Positions 10,101 through 18,654 of a stretch of 64,000 bases of DNA are shown here, one piece after another. The notes beneath the pieces are model-generated. The model made no database searches, was not told the DNA's origin, and was given only the letters and a program-made list of their open reading frames with translations. Position numbers and translations under genes: made by a program. This DNA comes from Mesostigma viride. Taxonomy: Eukaryota > Streptophyta > Mesostigmatophyceae > Mesostigmatales > Mesostigmataceae. Location of the stretch: positions 6,261,323 to 6,325,322 of the forward strand of contig RPFO01000041.1 in assembly GCA_009746045.1 (NCBI GenBank). Direction: 5' to 3'. Numbering within the stretch: position 1 is the first letter of the stretch; each line of letters starts with the position of its first letter.

Positions 10101-10755
10101 GAACTGGCTGGTCTCTACCGTCTCCCCTGACTTGGCGGTGCTTGCTCGGTTGCCAGATGACTTGATGTGCTCTCTTTCCCGCAATGTCATGTGTAAGTAC
10201 ATTTCTGCCTCCCCTGGGTTGGTCTTACATGGGGTGGACTATGAGCGGCCTATTCACTTGTCCGCGTATTGTGATAGCAGTTTGGATAGTGCTAATATCT
10301 CTAAGCTCCGTGGGCGCTGTGCCGCTGTGGTGCTTTTGAGTAATTCTGCCACTGTCCATGTCCCTGAATCTTCCCCTTCACCCTTTGCGTGGTTTTCTCG
10401 CTTACATCGGCGGGTGTATGTGGGTAGTGACACTGCAGAGGCTCGTGCCTTCTGCGAGACTGCTGAGGAGTTGATGTATTTCCGTGCGGTTCTTCGGTGG
10501 TGTTTGAAGTTTTGCCGTGTCATTCCACAGGTTGATACCACCATCTTCACGGATTCGCAGTCGCTGATTGACTTTTTGGCTGATCCTTATGCGCGCACGC
10601 GCAAGCTCGACTTCCTTCGTGCCAAAGAATATAGTGACGCTGTTTCGCTGTACCATGTTCGCGACAATGATAACATTTCAGATGCTTTGACCAAGCTGTA
10701 TGCCAAGGCTAGGCCTCAGTATGACAAGCTTCGTCTAGTTCAGGCGACACTTTAA
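7117..10755 (+). CDS. pol: Cop1 Pol: integrase, retropepsin-like, RT and RNase H in that order
   Basis: This 1212-codon polyprotein (frame open from 7054) makes the DNA copy and inserts it. Residues 87-128 carry an HHCC zinc module (RLHHVLGH ... CHQC). The integrase core acids are D149 (LVCDI), D202 (QFDQQF) and E232 (GIAER). The D-to-E gap is about 29 residues. An SH3-like C-terminal part follows (GKRGRWLGPAKV). A retropepsin-like domain comes next: D539 in VDTQARTSIV and ILGQNFL at 601-607. RT motif A is MDFSKAFLNGD (D808). Motif C is FIHVDDV (H902, D904, D905). RNase H acids include D1053, the EAR near 1108, D1146 and D1189. Known Ty1/copia order is protease before integrase; here it is reversed. 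Motif C has His where Tyr or Phe is usual. No frame breaks are seen. Confidence 0.9.
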   Translation: MFTTNLAACDELGSCVDNNSAACIAAVLRSGLCTDIVTPAATRDHEPPPTSNAGTMQAGLMHVDRDDGGSLATPGEVLSLTAVAARLHHVLGHGTHAIRFARALAPGTKLASTVQSMYSGCHQCQSTAPKRARRHVKHPPLERGHLVCDILFQDQAVYLLGIDRFSHFVSVVPLKSQHVGDLLEGIDLLDSMFSMVTGMQFDQQFKWAAKEPGYEFVGTVGREDHESQGIAERAVQEFKLLATRRGDHMPHSEFSSRLLWALAVCRSLNNRVLMSTQDGVLVTAEGLQFGQYHDVVVDVYKDHLASRFQRLVQLDRRRGAYEPSVGHDVWLHKEGALGKRGRWLGPAKVISCDAAMRKCVVDYEGTEVTMAWNRVKPYMRDVEAWSRVLELYSDPSRLSSTVTPPSSSAPVCDNAGDSGTSAPSGEAELELQSGDYDDDVAVVAHHLHTLGVEQAESLRDSLPNLPPSGVGREDPCVGRDSTQGSSCLERPSRKGFLTLAVERLMRKPPTDALQNPVKAAMVSAFGTLGDQHGMRMLVDTQARTSIVSSLHYNPVRPSVHWECVTDFAGSTKFPVLGVIDVNVMGVLVEFCVVEGYSGPPILGQNFLVREDVWVNSTCLRREGHADLPLEDYAVMSDCQLVAVIGNIRHVNYARESDVPLVTQLLLPKRPSLASLGIGRHDVATQSPISYHDADVECQTEEGLDGWTKAIIASGERWLAYRAVEPVDEVPSGARLLRHKWTLERKLVPDTTTRVPFVRPVVLEFSGTSDLPDNAISAPGLIKDNWRMVLSFYLGQLNKGLPYESALMDFSKAFLNGDPKLAENVWAGTTRLYVRCPPLWQPIMGKKFLRLLKGVDGTVTGPRIWRLCLERLLLDVMHMYYHDLDPSLFVGSWEGQPVFVFIHVDDVDCMGPTPWLDWFCATVAQHFPVGKVIRRVLDKYVKFCGVDTMLTKDASGRYVMKLRAAGDYVQELITQLSSLTSQYIQPAECGSLRGKLNWLVSTVSPDLAVLARLPDDLMCSLSRNVMCKYISASPGLVLHGVDYERPIHLSAYCDSSLDSANISKLRGRCAAVVLLSNSATVHVPESSPSPFAWFSRLHRRVYVGSDTAEARAFCETAEELMYFRAVLRWCLKFCRVIPQVDTTIFTDSQSLIDFLADPYARTRKLDFLRAKEYSDAVSLYHVRDNDNISDALTKLYAKARPQYDKLRLVQATL

Positions 10756-11172
10756 ATTGTCCCTGTCTGATTTCAGGGTTACATCTTGCCCTGGCTGATG
10801 TGTGTTTTCACTCTTTTCTGAATTTCCTATTTAAAATTGGCATTGACCATGGCCTTGATGCTTCTCTCTGCGGGAGAGTTGCATACTATGTAATGGGCTC
10901 TTGTCTGGGTTTTCACCCGTTGATGCTTGGCGGTGGCCGGCATACTATGTTTCCGGGTTTCCCCAGTGTGGTACGATGAATAAATGACTTGCCATAATGA
11001 TGTGTGTCTTGCACATGCATCCAAGTTCATGCGACCGCTATGCTTGTTGGTGTTGTTTCCCAACAAGACTTTGCCACTACTAGGATTGTGAAGTCGGTGA
11101 CTGGGATGCGGCCGTACCGATCATCTTGAGTACATCCCTGTCCGTACCGACTCACAAAGAAAAAGAAGTCGG

Positions 11173-11448
11173 AGTTGTACTGTGTAGTTCTACTCAGTAC
11201 CATAAATCCTAGTGTGGACGCCGCGCCGTCAGCATCTTTGCTGCGCCGGAATCTTGTAAACGGCATCTAGCGTCGCGCCGAGGAATCTCGGACTATGTTA
11301 AGCAAGTCCAATGCACGATGATAAGTTAATGAGAAATAAATGCAACGTGACGGCGGACGAGGTAGCCGCCTGCGTGTTTCTCTGCGTAGCACCAAAGCAC
11401 TTGCCTCTCGACGAGGAGCGTTGGTATCCAAAACACATTATTGCAACT
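11173..11448 (+). repeat. Cop1 3' LTR
   Basis: 276 bp, same termini as the 5' copy, followed by the GATAA duplication. The 417 bp between the pol stop and this LTR (10756-11172) hold no gene. They end in the polypurine tract adjoining AGTT. Confidence 0.9.
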
Positions 11449-11453
11449 GATAA

Positions 11454-11827
11454 GGTTCAGGAATATTCGATAAAGGTGCCGACACCCTTATGAGTGACTA
11501 CATGTAGGAGCTGTACTGTCGTTCGGCACACATTTTATATGATAACTGTCGACTAAACAAATTCGTCACAAATTCTACATAGCATCGTCAAAACATTGCA
11601 AATATTTAGAAACAATTCCGGTGAAGAGTTAGCTGATCTAATTGCAGAGGGTAACACTCGGTTCCCTGGCTACCAACGATCAGGTTCTTGACCAAAAGTA
11701 CGTCAAATGTCATCCTAATTGCTAAAGTGACAAATAAATGCCACCCGCTACCAACGAATGAAAAAGTATTGTAGTCCAGAAGTAAAAAAGTTGTCACACG
11801 TGGCAAACAGTGCCAGATTTTCTGACA
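11454..11827 (-). repeat. GagE left LTR, inner part
   Basis: It continues the LTR broken by Cop1. It matches 26970-27343 almost base for base and ends TTTCTGACA. The next bases (11828 onward), read on the coding strand, form the GTGAGGGGCC polypurine tract before the 3' LTR. Confidence 0.8.
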
Positions 11828-11902
11828 GGCCCCTCACTAGTGCAGCCACGTTTCCAAAGTCAGGGTGGCCTGGGTTGGCCCAGGACCAACGCACCCGTTA
11901 CA

Positions 11903-12175
11903 TCAAAACACAAACCCCGGTGGGAGTTCCGTCGCCTCCTGGTTGAGAGTGAGATTGGCCAAGTCCTCAGAGCGGTTGGCAGTACCCTTCTGACCCCGGC
12001 GCAGCTCAGGGTGAAGATCCCAACACTTGTCCTTGGTGTGGCCCAGCCTCTTGCAGTGTGGGCAGGGGGGCCCTTTCACCACCTTGGTGGCAAAGACCGT
12101 TTCGTCCAGAGGTCCTGAGCAATGGGGACATGACGTTGGCATGGGAGTGCTTTCCGTGTTGTAGACAGCAGTGGT
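11903..12175 (-). pseudogene. gag: GagE Gag, C-terminal part with zinc knuckle
   Basis: This frame carries a CX2CX4HX4C knuckle, CPHCKRLGHTKDKC, preceded by a second Cys pair (CPHCSG). It ends in ELPPGFVF, the same tail as the Gag of GagT (43339-44241). It is the end of the frame at 12826-13458, separated from it by the 645-bp Pal-A insertion. The duplicated 5 bp (GTGGT, 12171-12175 and 12821-12825) flank that insertion. Knuckle Gags of this kind bind the element RNA. The gene is broken by Pal-A and there is no enzyme domain after it. Confidence 0.75.
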
Positions 12176-12820
12176 AGTTATAAACATCGATTCCTGCGGA
12201 ATCGATACTAAGCGCTTAGTGTCGATTCCGTAAGGAATCGATGTATATAACTAAAACTTTTGCTTGCGCCGGCAAGGCTAAGGCCGATACTAGTCGGGTC
12301 ATCGAATTGGCTATTCGATTATCGAAGTTGCCTATTCGACCATCGAACTTTCCTATTTGATTATCGAATTTTCCTTATTCGATTGTCGAAACTTCCTATT
12401 CGACAGGGGGTCAGAGGCCAGCGGCCTATCATACTCGGCGCCCAGCGAGCCACCGAACTAGGCCTAGTCGATTATAGCGAGACATCGCGTGGAAATTAGC
12501 CTATTTCGGGGACTTAGCTGATTTCGGAGCGACGTCGATCAACACAGATGATTAGCCGGTTGAGCATACCGTATCAGTCGAATAGCTAGCGCTAGTACTC
12601 CGCCTATTCAGCGGAGAGCACTTGCCTTTTTCGATTAACATAGCACATTAATTAGGCCGAACGTTTAGCGTCCGCAACGTTCTTCGCATTTCTAGGCGAA
12701 AAATCCACCCCCGGAACGATCCTAGCGGGATTCGAACCCGGGATGCCGGCGTGTCGCAACAGTCTTAGTTATATACTAAGCGCTTAGTGTCGATTCCGTA
12801 AGGAATCGATGTATATAACT
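12176..12820 (-). mobile_element. Pal-A, miniature element with palindromic terminal repeats
   Basis: The terminal repeats at 12176-12252 (77 bp) and 12767-12820 (54 bp) are each near-palindromic, start AGTTATA and end TATAACT. The second lacks a 23-bp piece of the first. The exact 5-bp duplication GTGGT flanks the element. The interior has about five copies of a 20-24 bp unit containing ATCGAA and CCTATTCGA (12300-12402). On the minus strand it has a tRNA-like B box GGTTCGAATCC (12728-12738), 28 nt from the end of the terminal repeat. No protein is encoded. End sequence and TSD length match the Cop1/Cop2/Cop3 lineage, so mobilisation by their integrase is inferred. Confidence 0.75.
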
Positions 12821-12825
12821 GTGGT

Positions 12826-13458
12826 GGCCCCTGAGGACCGATCTCCAGGATGAGCACGGTGGATGCGCAGATGGTCTTCTGCTCGGAGGACAGCCGCCTT
12901 GTAATCTGCCCAAGGAAGGTCGGCAGGCAGGTTGTAAGCAGACAGTACCGGACCGTATTGCGCAGGCAGACGACGTCGGTGGGTGGTCACGAGGATCGAC
13001 TCATGCAGACGGTTAGCGGACAGCAGGTTGTATTCCTTGAACTTGCGTTCCGTGGTGTTGATGTTAGCCACGACTTGGTCGCCAGGAATCGACGCAGTAG
13101 ACAGGAGTTCATCCAAAGTGGTGGCTTGGCAGGCCGCTGTTGTTTCCGTGTGTCCATAGACGTCGCACAAGATTTTCCAGGCCTCGTGGAAATACTTGTG
13201 GGGAGCTTGAGCGGCGTGGAGCAAGGCTGTGCCATCCAAAGCCGCGACCAGACTTGCATAGCCGAGCTTTTGCTGCTTTTCGACCAGAGGTGCCTCCCCT
13301 CTCAGGGCTGCATCATAGCCGATGGCGTCATAAAGGCCCTCAACTTTGATTTTAAAAAAGGGGAACTGCTTTGGATCTGAGCCATTGAATGATAGACCTC
13401 GCAGCGCACCCAATACAGTGTTTTCCTTAATTTCTCGCGCGGCAGCTGGCGCAGCCAT
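12826..13458 (-). pseudogene. gag: GagE Gag, capsid part
   Basis: The ATG at 13458 (MAAPAAAREIKENTVLG) opens a copia-type Gag with the usual layout. Early on it has FNGSDPKQFPFFKIKVEGLY, in the middle YFHEAWKILCDVYG, and then a helical run to RAEDHLRIHRAH. It forms particles around the element RNA. It is interrupted after about residue 210 by Pal-A, and the knuckle continues at 11903-12175. An in-frame extension to 13509 exists but starts outside the conserved part. Its relation to GagT Gag is shown by the shared tail and knuckle position, not by close identity. Confidence 0.75.
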
Positions 13459-13892
13459 GATGATTCGGGTGTCGCTGGAGCTTGGAAAGTTCCAAAAAAT
13501 GGTGTGCAAGGTCCCTCAAAGATATTGCTCGTGTGTTTACCAGATTTTGCAGACGACTGATAGAGAAAAAAGGATGGTCGAACCACCGACAATGGAAAAA
13601 TTCCGCGCGTAGGCCTTGCAAAAGCCACTTGATGTAGGTGTGCTCCTCCAAAAGATCTGGAAATATTCTGGAAATGTCTGTGAAAACGACTTTAGCTCTC
13701 TCCCAATATTCGTCGAACGATTCGCCCTGCAGCTGGGAAAGCTGTTCTGCCGAGAACAGACGCCGAGATTCCCGCGGAAACCACGGATTCATAAAAAAAC
13801 TTGGTGCTGGCAGGGCTCTGGGTGGGGACGTCTTGAAACGCAGGCTGACGATTGTCGACCAGCGGCGTCCGGGCTTCCTCAGGCAAATACAA
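13427..13892 (-). pseudogene. GagE upstream ORF with gag-like helices, frameshifted
   Basis: A frame from the ATG at 13892 (MYLPEEARTPLVDNRQPAF) runs into a run of seven A (coding strand, near 13790) and continues one frame over as MNPWFPRESRRLFSAEQL. The second part contains LSQLQGESFDEYWERAK and EEHTYIKWLLQGL, the pattern of the Retrotrans_gag helical domain of LTR elements. It ends just inside the start of the knuckle-bearing Gag (13458). So GagE has two consecutive gag-type frames. A single base change at the A-run would join the first pair. Whether that is decay or a sequence error cannot be told. Confidence 0.5.
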
Positions 13893-13970
13893 GTTAAGAA
13901 ATTTTGCCGTTTACCGAATATTACTTTACTATTTTTTTTTTATTAACCAGGAAAAAGCTTTCTGGCCCGG

Positions 13971-14063
13971 TGCGCAGGCCAGGTGCGCAGGCCAGGTGCG
14001 CAGGCCAGGTGCGCAGGCCAGGTGCACAGGCCAGGTGCGCAGGCTAGGTGCGCAGGCCAGGTG
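13971..14063 (+). repeat. 13-bp minisatellite in the GagE leader
   Basis: About seven tandem copies of GTGCGCAGGCCAG with one or two substitutions. It lies between the GagE primer-binding site and its first ORF. A related GAGAAGCCAAGTGCGCAGGA repeat occurs inside mini-L (about 38128-38225). Confidence 0.8.
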
Positions 14064-14131
14064 CTGGTCGGCTGCTGCAGGACTTCAACGACGAAATGTT
14101 GTACGCGTAATTAATATTGGAGTCGGCCGTG

Positions 14132-14151
14132 GCCCCTCGCTTGCGATACCA
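14132..14151 (-). promoter_or_regulatory. GagE primer-binding site
   Basis: On the coding strand the LTR ends ...AATTTATCA and TGGTATCGCAAGCGAGG follows at once. TGG is the complement of a tRNA CCA tail and TGGTATC is typical of initiator-Met priming. GagT has the same TGGTATCG start. Confidence 0.65.
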
Positions 14152-14205
14152 TGATAAATTACGGAGGAGGAGGAAAGATCTTCGAGCCGTTTCGACCTCA
14201 ATATA
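14152..14205 (-). repeat. GagE right LTR, first part
   Basis: It starts TGATAAATTACGG and matches 5219-5272. Its last five bases ATATA (14201-14205) are duplicated at 26677-26681 around Cop2. Confidence 0.75.
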
Positions 14206-14252
14206 AGTTAGCATTTTGGGCAACCAATATGCTAAGTGGATGCAGTTTGGAA

Positions 14253-17200
14253 TCGGGGTTCTTTGAACGGAGTTTCTTCTATACGTGAATGCGGGAACAA
14301 GAGGCCGCTGGATGAGCGGCTTATAGGTCGTAGTGTTTACTCGTAGCTGTTTGGCTAGAGCTTTTGTGATTAGTAGATGCAATATAGTGGGTGGGTGGGG
14401 AGCAAAGAAAGAGGCCGACAAAACCAGCCAGAGCGGCTTTTAGTCGCAAAACCTCCCTTATCCCTAGCTAACTGACATCATTAAACCCTTATGTTTAGTG
14501 GATGCTAGTAAGACGCTAACCGTACAGACCGGGGGTAGAATATCCCGAATCTGCACGGCTAGTATTAAATAATGCGTAGGTTGTTCTTTTCAGGGGCACT
14601 GCACCTCACGCCCCGTTCCGCCCGGGTATAATCAACCCAAGCGCGGAACGCACATTTTATTTAATTCATTTTTCAACCATGCACTATATTGCATCTACTA
14701 ATCACAAAAGCTCTAGCCAAACAGCTACGAGTAAACACTGCGACCTATAAGCCGCTCATCCAGCGGCCTCTTGTTCCCGCATTCACGTATAGAAGAAACT
14801 CCGTTCAAAGAACCCCGATTCATGTCCCACGTAGCTCCCACAAAAACCAGCATCTTCATTAAAACAATAAGTGGAAGCATACATGTGACACTAATTGACA
14901 TGCCCGGAGGCACGCCGTTCAAGGCCCTTCATGAAGTACGTTGCCCAATCACCCCCGCCCTGGCTTTCCCTTGAAGCCGCACTCCACCTTGCTCGTTGTC
15001 ACAAGTGACCGCCCTGCCGCAAAACGGGAGCCCCCCCACATCGGGAGGCGTGTGCCCGGCGGCTGTGGATGCATGGCCAGGCCCAAAAAGGCCCAGCGCA
15101 TTTGCACTGCGATTGCGCACGGCCAGCCTATCATGACCCCTCTCGGGGCCCCGAGTCGGTACCGCTATGGCCGTCTCCCCATAGACCCGGGGTGCTTCGA
15201 GAAAAAACGTGGACCTAGCCCAGGCCCCGCCAGCCCGGATGCCCGAGGCCACAGCCCCAGGCACCTGGCTGAACGAGAGTCCGTTCAGCCAAGACCGCAT
15301 TCCCCCCCGAGGTTTCTATGCGTGGGGAAAAAATTTCTAGCTTAGACGCTTTTCCCATCGCCGTCCCCAGCCCCAACCACCCCCCCTCGGCGGAAGGCAA
15401 TTGCAAAGTTTGCTGGCCAGCAGCAATTTCCGAAGAAAAAGCCGCAGGCCGCGGACCGAGACACGGGTCGCCAGTGCCAGCCATCCGGCTCCAACCCGGG
15501 GTGCAAGCATCCCCAGGTACGGAGCACCAGCTCGCGCACTGGGCCGACCAAGCGACAGTTGAGCACCTGTCACGGCATCCGGCCCACCAAAGACCCCAAG
15601 CTGGGGAAAAGGTGCGGACCGGAGGTAATCTTTTTCTTTTCTTTTAGTTAACCGGGCGAGGAACTACGCCTGGCCGGTTAACAACTGGAAGTCTCACCAC
15701 TGGCCAAGTGGCCAGTGCAACCAGTGCTTTTGGGATTTTGCTCCGCAGCACCCATAGCTGCGGCTGCCGCCGCAACGACAACGAGCAAAGAAAGAGGCCG
15801 ACAAAACCAGCCAGAGCGGCTTTTAGTCGCAAAACCTCCCTTATCCCTAGCTAACTGACATCATTAAACCCTTATGTTTAGTGGATGCTAGTAAGACGCT
15901 AACCGTACAGACCGGGGGTAGAATATCCCGAATCTGCACGGCTAGTATTAAATAATGCGTAGGTTGTTCTTTTCAGGGGCACTGCACCTCACGCCCCGTT
16001 CCGCCCGGGTATAATCAACCCAAGCGCGGAACGCACATTTTATTTAATTCATTTTTCAACCATGCACTATATTGCATCTACTAATCACAAAAGCTCTAGC
16101 CAAACAGCTACGAGTAAACACTGCGACCTATAAGCCGCTCATCCAGCGGCCTCTTGTTCCCGCATTCACGTATAGAAGAAACTCCGTTCAAAGAACCCCG
16201 AATAGTGCATGGTTGAAAAATGAATTAAATAAAATGTGCGTTCCGCGCTTGGGTTGATTATACCCGGGCGGAACGGGGCGTGAGGTGCAGTGCCCCTGAA
16301 AAGAACAACCTACGCATTATTTAATACTAGCCGTGCAGATTCGGGATATTCTACCCCCGGTCTGTACGGTTAGCGTCTTACTAGCATCCACTAAACATAA
16401 GGGTTTAATGACGTCAGTTAGCTAGGGATAAGGGAGGTTTTGCGACTAAAAGCCGCTCTGGCTGGTTTTGTCGGCCTCTTTCTTTGCTCGTTGTCGTTGC
16501 GGCGGCAGCCGCAGCTATGGGTGCTGCGGAGCAAAATCCCAAAAGCACTGGTTGCACTGGCCACTTGGCCAGTGGTGAGACTTCCAGTTGTTAACCGGCC
16601 AGGCGTAGTTCCTCGCTCGGTTAACTAAAAGAAAAGAAAATGATTACCTCCGGTCCGCACCTTTTCCCCAGCTTGGGGTCTTTGGTGGGCCGGATGCCGT
16701 GACAGGTGCTCAACTGTCGCTTGGTCGGCCCAGTGCGCGAGCTGGTGCTCCGTACCTGGGGATGCTTGCACCCCGGGTTGGAGCCGGATGGCTGGCACTG
16801 GCGACCCGTGTCTCGGTCCGCGGCCTGCGGCTTTTTCTTCGGAAATTGCTGCTGGCCAGCAAACTTTGCAATTGCCTTCCGCCGAGGGGGGGTGGTTGGG
16901 GCTGGGGACGGCGATGGGAAAAGCGCCTAAGCTAGAAATTTTTTCCCCACGCATAGAAACCTCGGGGGGAATGCGGTCTTGGCTGAACGGACTCTCGTTC
17001 AGCCAGGTGCCTGGGGCTGTGGCCTCGGGCATCCGGGCTGGCGGGGCCTGGGCTAGGTCCACGTTTTTTCTCGAAGCACCCCGGGTCTATGGGGAGACGG
17101 CCATAGCGGTACCGACTCGGGGCCCCGAGAGGGGTCATGATAGGCTGGCCGTGCGCAATCGCAGTGCAAATGCGCTGGGCCTTTTTGGGCCTGGCCATGC

Positions 17201-18028
17201 ATCCACAGCCGCCGGGCACACGCCTCCCGATGTGGGGGGCTCCCGTTTTGCGGCAGGGCGGTCACTTGTGACAACGAGCAAGGTGGAGTGCGGCTTCAAG
17301 GGAAAGCCAGGGCGGGGGTGATTGGGCAACGTACTTCATGAAGGGCCTTGAACGGCGTGCCTCCGGGCATGTCAATTAGTGTCACATGTATGCTTCCACT
17401 TATTGTTTTAATGAAGATGCTGGTTTTTGTGGGAGCTACGTGGGACATGAATCGGGGTTCTTTGAACGGAGTTTCTTCTATACGTGAATGCGGGAACAAG
17501 AGGCCGCTGGATGAGCGGCTTATAGGTCGTAGTGTTTACTCGTAGCTGTTTGGCTAGAGCTTTTGTGATTAGTAGATGCAATATAGTGCATGGTTGAAAA
17601 ATGAATTAAATAAAATGTGCGTTCCGCGCTTGGGTTGATTATACCCGGGCGGAACGGGGCGTGAGGTGCAGTGCCCCTGAAAAGAACAACCTACGCATTA
17701 TTTAATACTAGCCGTGCAGATTCGGGATATTCTACCCCCGGTCTGTACGGTTAGCGTCTTACTAGCATCCACTAAACATAAGGGTTTAATGACGTCAGTT
17801 AGCTAGGGATAAGGGAGGTTTTGCGACTAAAAGCCGCTCTGGCTGGTTTTGTCGGCCTCTTTCTTTGCTCCCCACCCACCCACCCGTGTCTTGGTTGCCT
17901 CTAGGGCAACGTACTTCATGAAGGGCCTTGAACGGCGTGCCTCCGGGCATGTCAATTAGTGTCACATGTATGCTTCCACTTATTGTTTTAATGAAGATGC
18001 TGGTTTTTGTGGGAGCTACGTGGGACAT
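14253..18028. mobile_element. IR-1, large inverted-repeat insert in the Cop2 LTR
   Basis: Two nearly identical arms, 14387-16070 and 16202-17883 (about 1.68 kb each), face each other across a 131-bp spacer. The junctions show GAA on both sides: ...TTTG-GAA (14250-14252) and GAA-AGACC (18029-18031), where the other LTR has one GAA. The left end begins TCGGGGTTC and the right end finishes GTGGGACAT. These ends are joined through one GAA inside the insert, at about 17446-17454 and inverted at about 14819-14827. That is the pattern of a circle opened at GAA. Frames inside (such as minus 14929-15300) match nothing I know. A short ubiquitin-like fragment occurs three times. No recombinase or transposase is recognised. 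Confidence 0.7.
14822..14974 (+). pseudogene. Ubiquitin-like fragment inside IR-1
   Basis: The 50-codon frame reads MSHVAPTKTSIFIKTISGS then IHVTLIDMPGGTPFKALHEV. The IFIKTISG-x-x-H-VTL pattern resembles the first beta-hairpin and helix start of ubiquitin-fold proteins (IFVKTLTG in ubiquitin). Only about 40 residues fit; the rest of the fold and a Gly-Gly tail are missing. Two more copies on the minus strand lie at about 17347-17449 and 17920-18030, in line with the repeat structure. It may be a captured exon or chance similarity. Confidence 0.3.
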
Positions 18029-18629
18029 GAAAGACCTTTCCATTGCCGTGCTGACCGCCTGAAACAGACAAGGGACGAGAAAGATATCAAGTCCCGAAGT
18101 CCCAGCCATCCGTGGCCGACTAGGGTGCAGTCCTCTGGTATAGTGGACAGGACACGTGGCAGGCCGTGCCTGCACAGGCTTAGCCTGTCTATCACGTGAC
18201 TGTGGTCCACGTAGACCAGGAGGAGCAGCAGCCTGTGACTAGTAGGGTACTGGAGCTGGCACAGGGCTGCAAGGATACTAGACCTTGCAGGCTTGTGACA
18301 GGTCCTGTACTTCCTAGGTTGCAGAGTCTAGGCAAATCCAGTACGTCCTGGCTCTGCACTGATGCCAGTGGACGTTGTGGATTTGCTTGCACGCCTGCAC
18401 GTGCCTCGTCATGCCGATGGGAACGAGGAACAACGCAAAGGATATAGCTTGGTCATGGGGGATGACCAGCTATCTCGGAAAGCACGAACCATGGGTGCTA
18501 CCTTGGTCGTGGAAGTGCCCATTGTGGTCGTGGCCTGGTGAACAGATTTAAGATTGCTGCCTTGCAACATTGGCTAAGTCGCGCTGTGAAAGACCAAGAG
18601 CTCACACACGTTGGGAGCTCTTTCTAACT
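18029..18629 (+). repeat. Cop2 5' LTR, main part
   Basis: It matches 26075-26676 with scattered substitutions and ends TTTCTAACT. The next bases, CGTATTATTG, show no tRNA CCA-type primer site. The missing 47 bp of the LTR start are at 14206-14252, beyond IR-1. Confidence 0.85.
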
Positions 18630-18654
18630 CGTATTATTGTCTCCTTACATCTTC

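Larger units (their letters stand above)
5564..11448 (+). mobile_element. Cop1, apparently complete copia-like LTR retrotransposon
   Basis: Two 276-bp LTRs (5564-5839, 11173-11448) differ at about three positions. They flank an intact gag and an intact 1212-codon pol. The target duplication GATAA (5559-5563, 11449-11453) is exact. The uninterrupted homologous site at about 26965-26975 reads straight through GATAAGGTTC, proving the boundaries. The LTRs begin AGTTGTACTG and end ATTGCAACT, not TG...CA. The bases next to each LTR differ between copies, so the ends cannot be shifted. A purine tract (AAAGAAAAAGAAGTCGG, 11156-11172) precedes the 3' LTR. This is the best candidate for an active member of the AGTT lineage. 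Confidence 0.9.

Noticed and set aside
7117-10755. Classifying Cop1 as Ty3/gypsy because of its SH3-like integrase tail and gypsy-like protease
   Set aside because: Integrase lies upstream of RT, and the RT and RNase H segments (for example DALTK) are copia-like. A phylogeny would be needed to overturn this.
12690-12770. A tRNA gene on the minus strand (B box and acceptor-like end)
   Set aside because: Only the 3' half is present. There is no D arm or A box, and the sequence before it is the palindromic repeat of Pal-A. The same holds at 54400-54452.
14929-17329. Several 60-177 codon frames inside IR-1 as genes
   Set aside because: They appear in mirrored pairs because of the inverted arms, have low-complexity composition and match no family I know.
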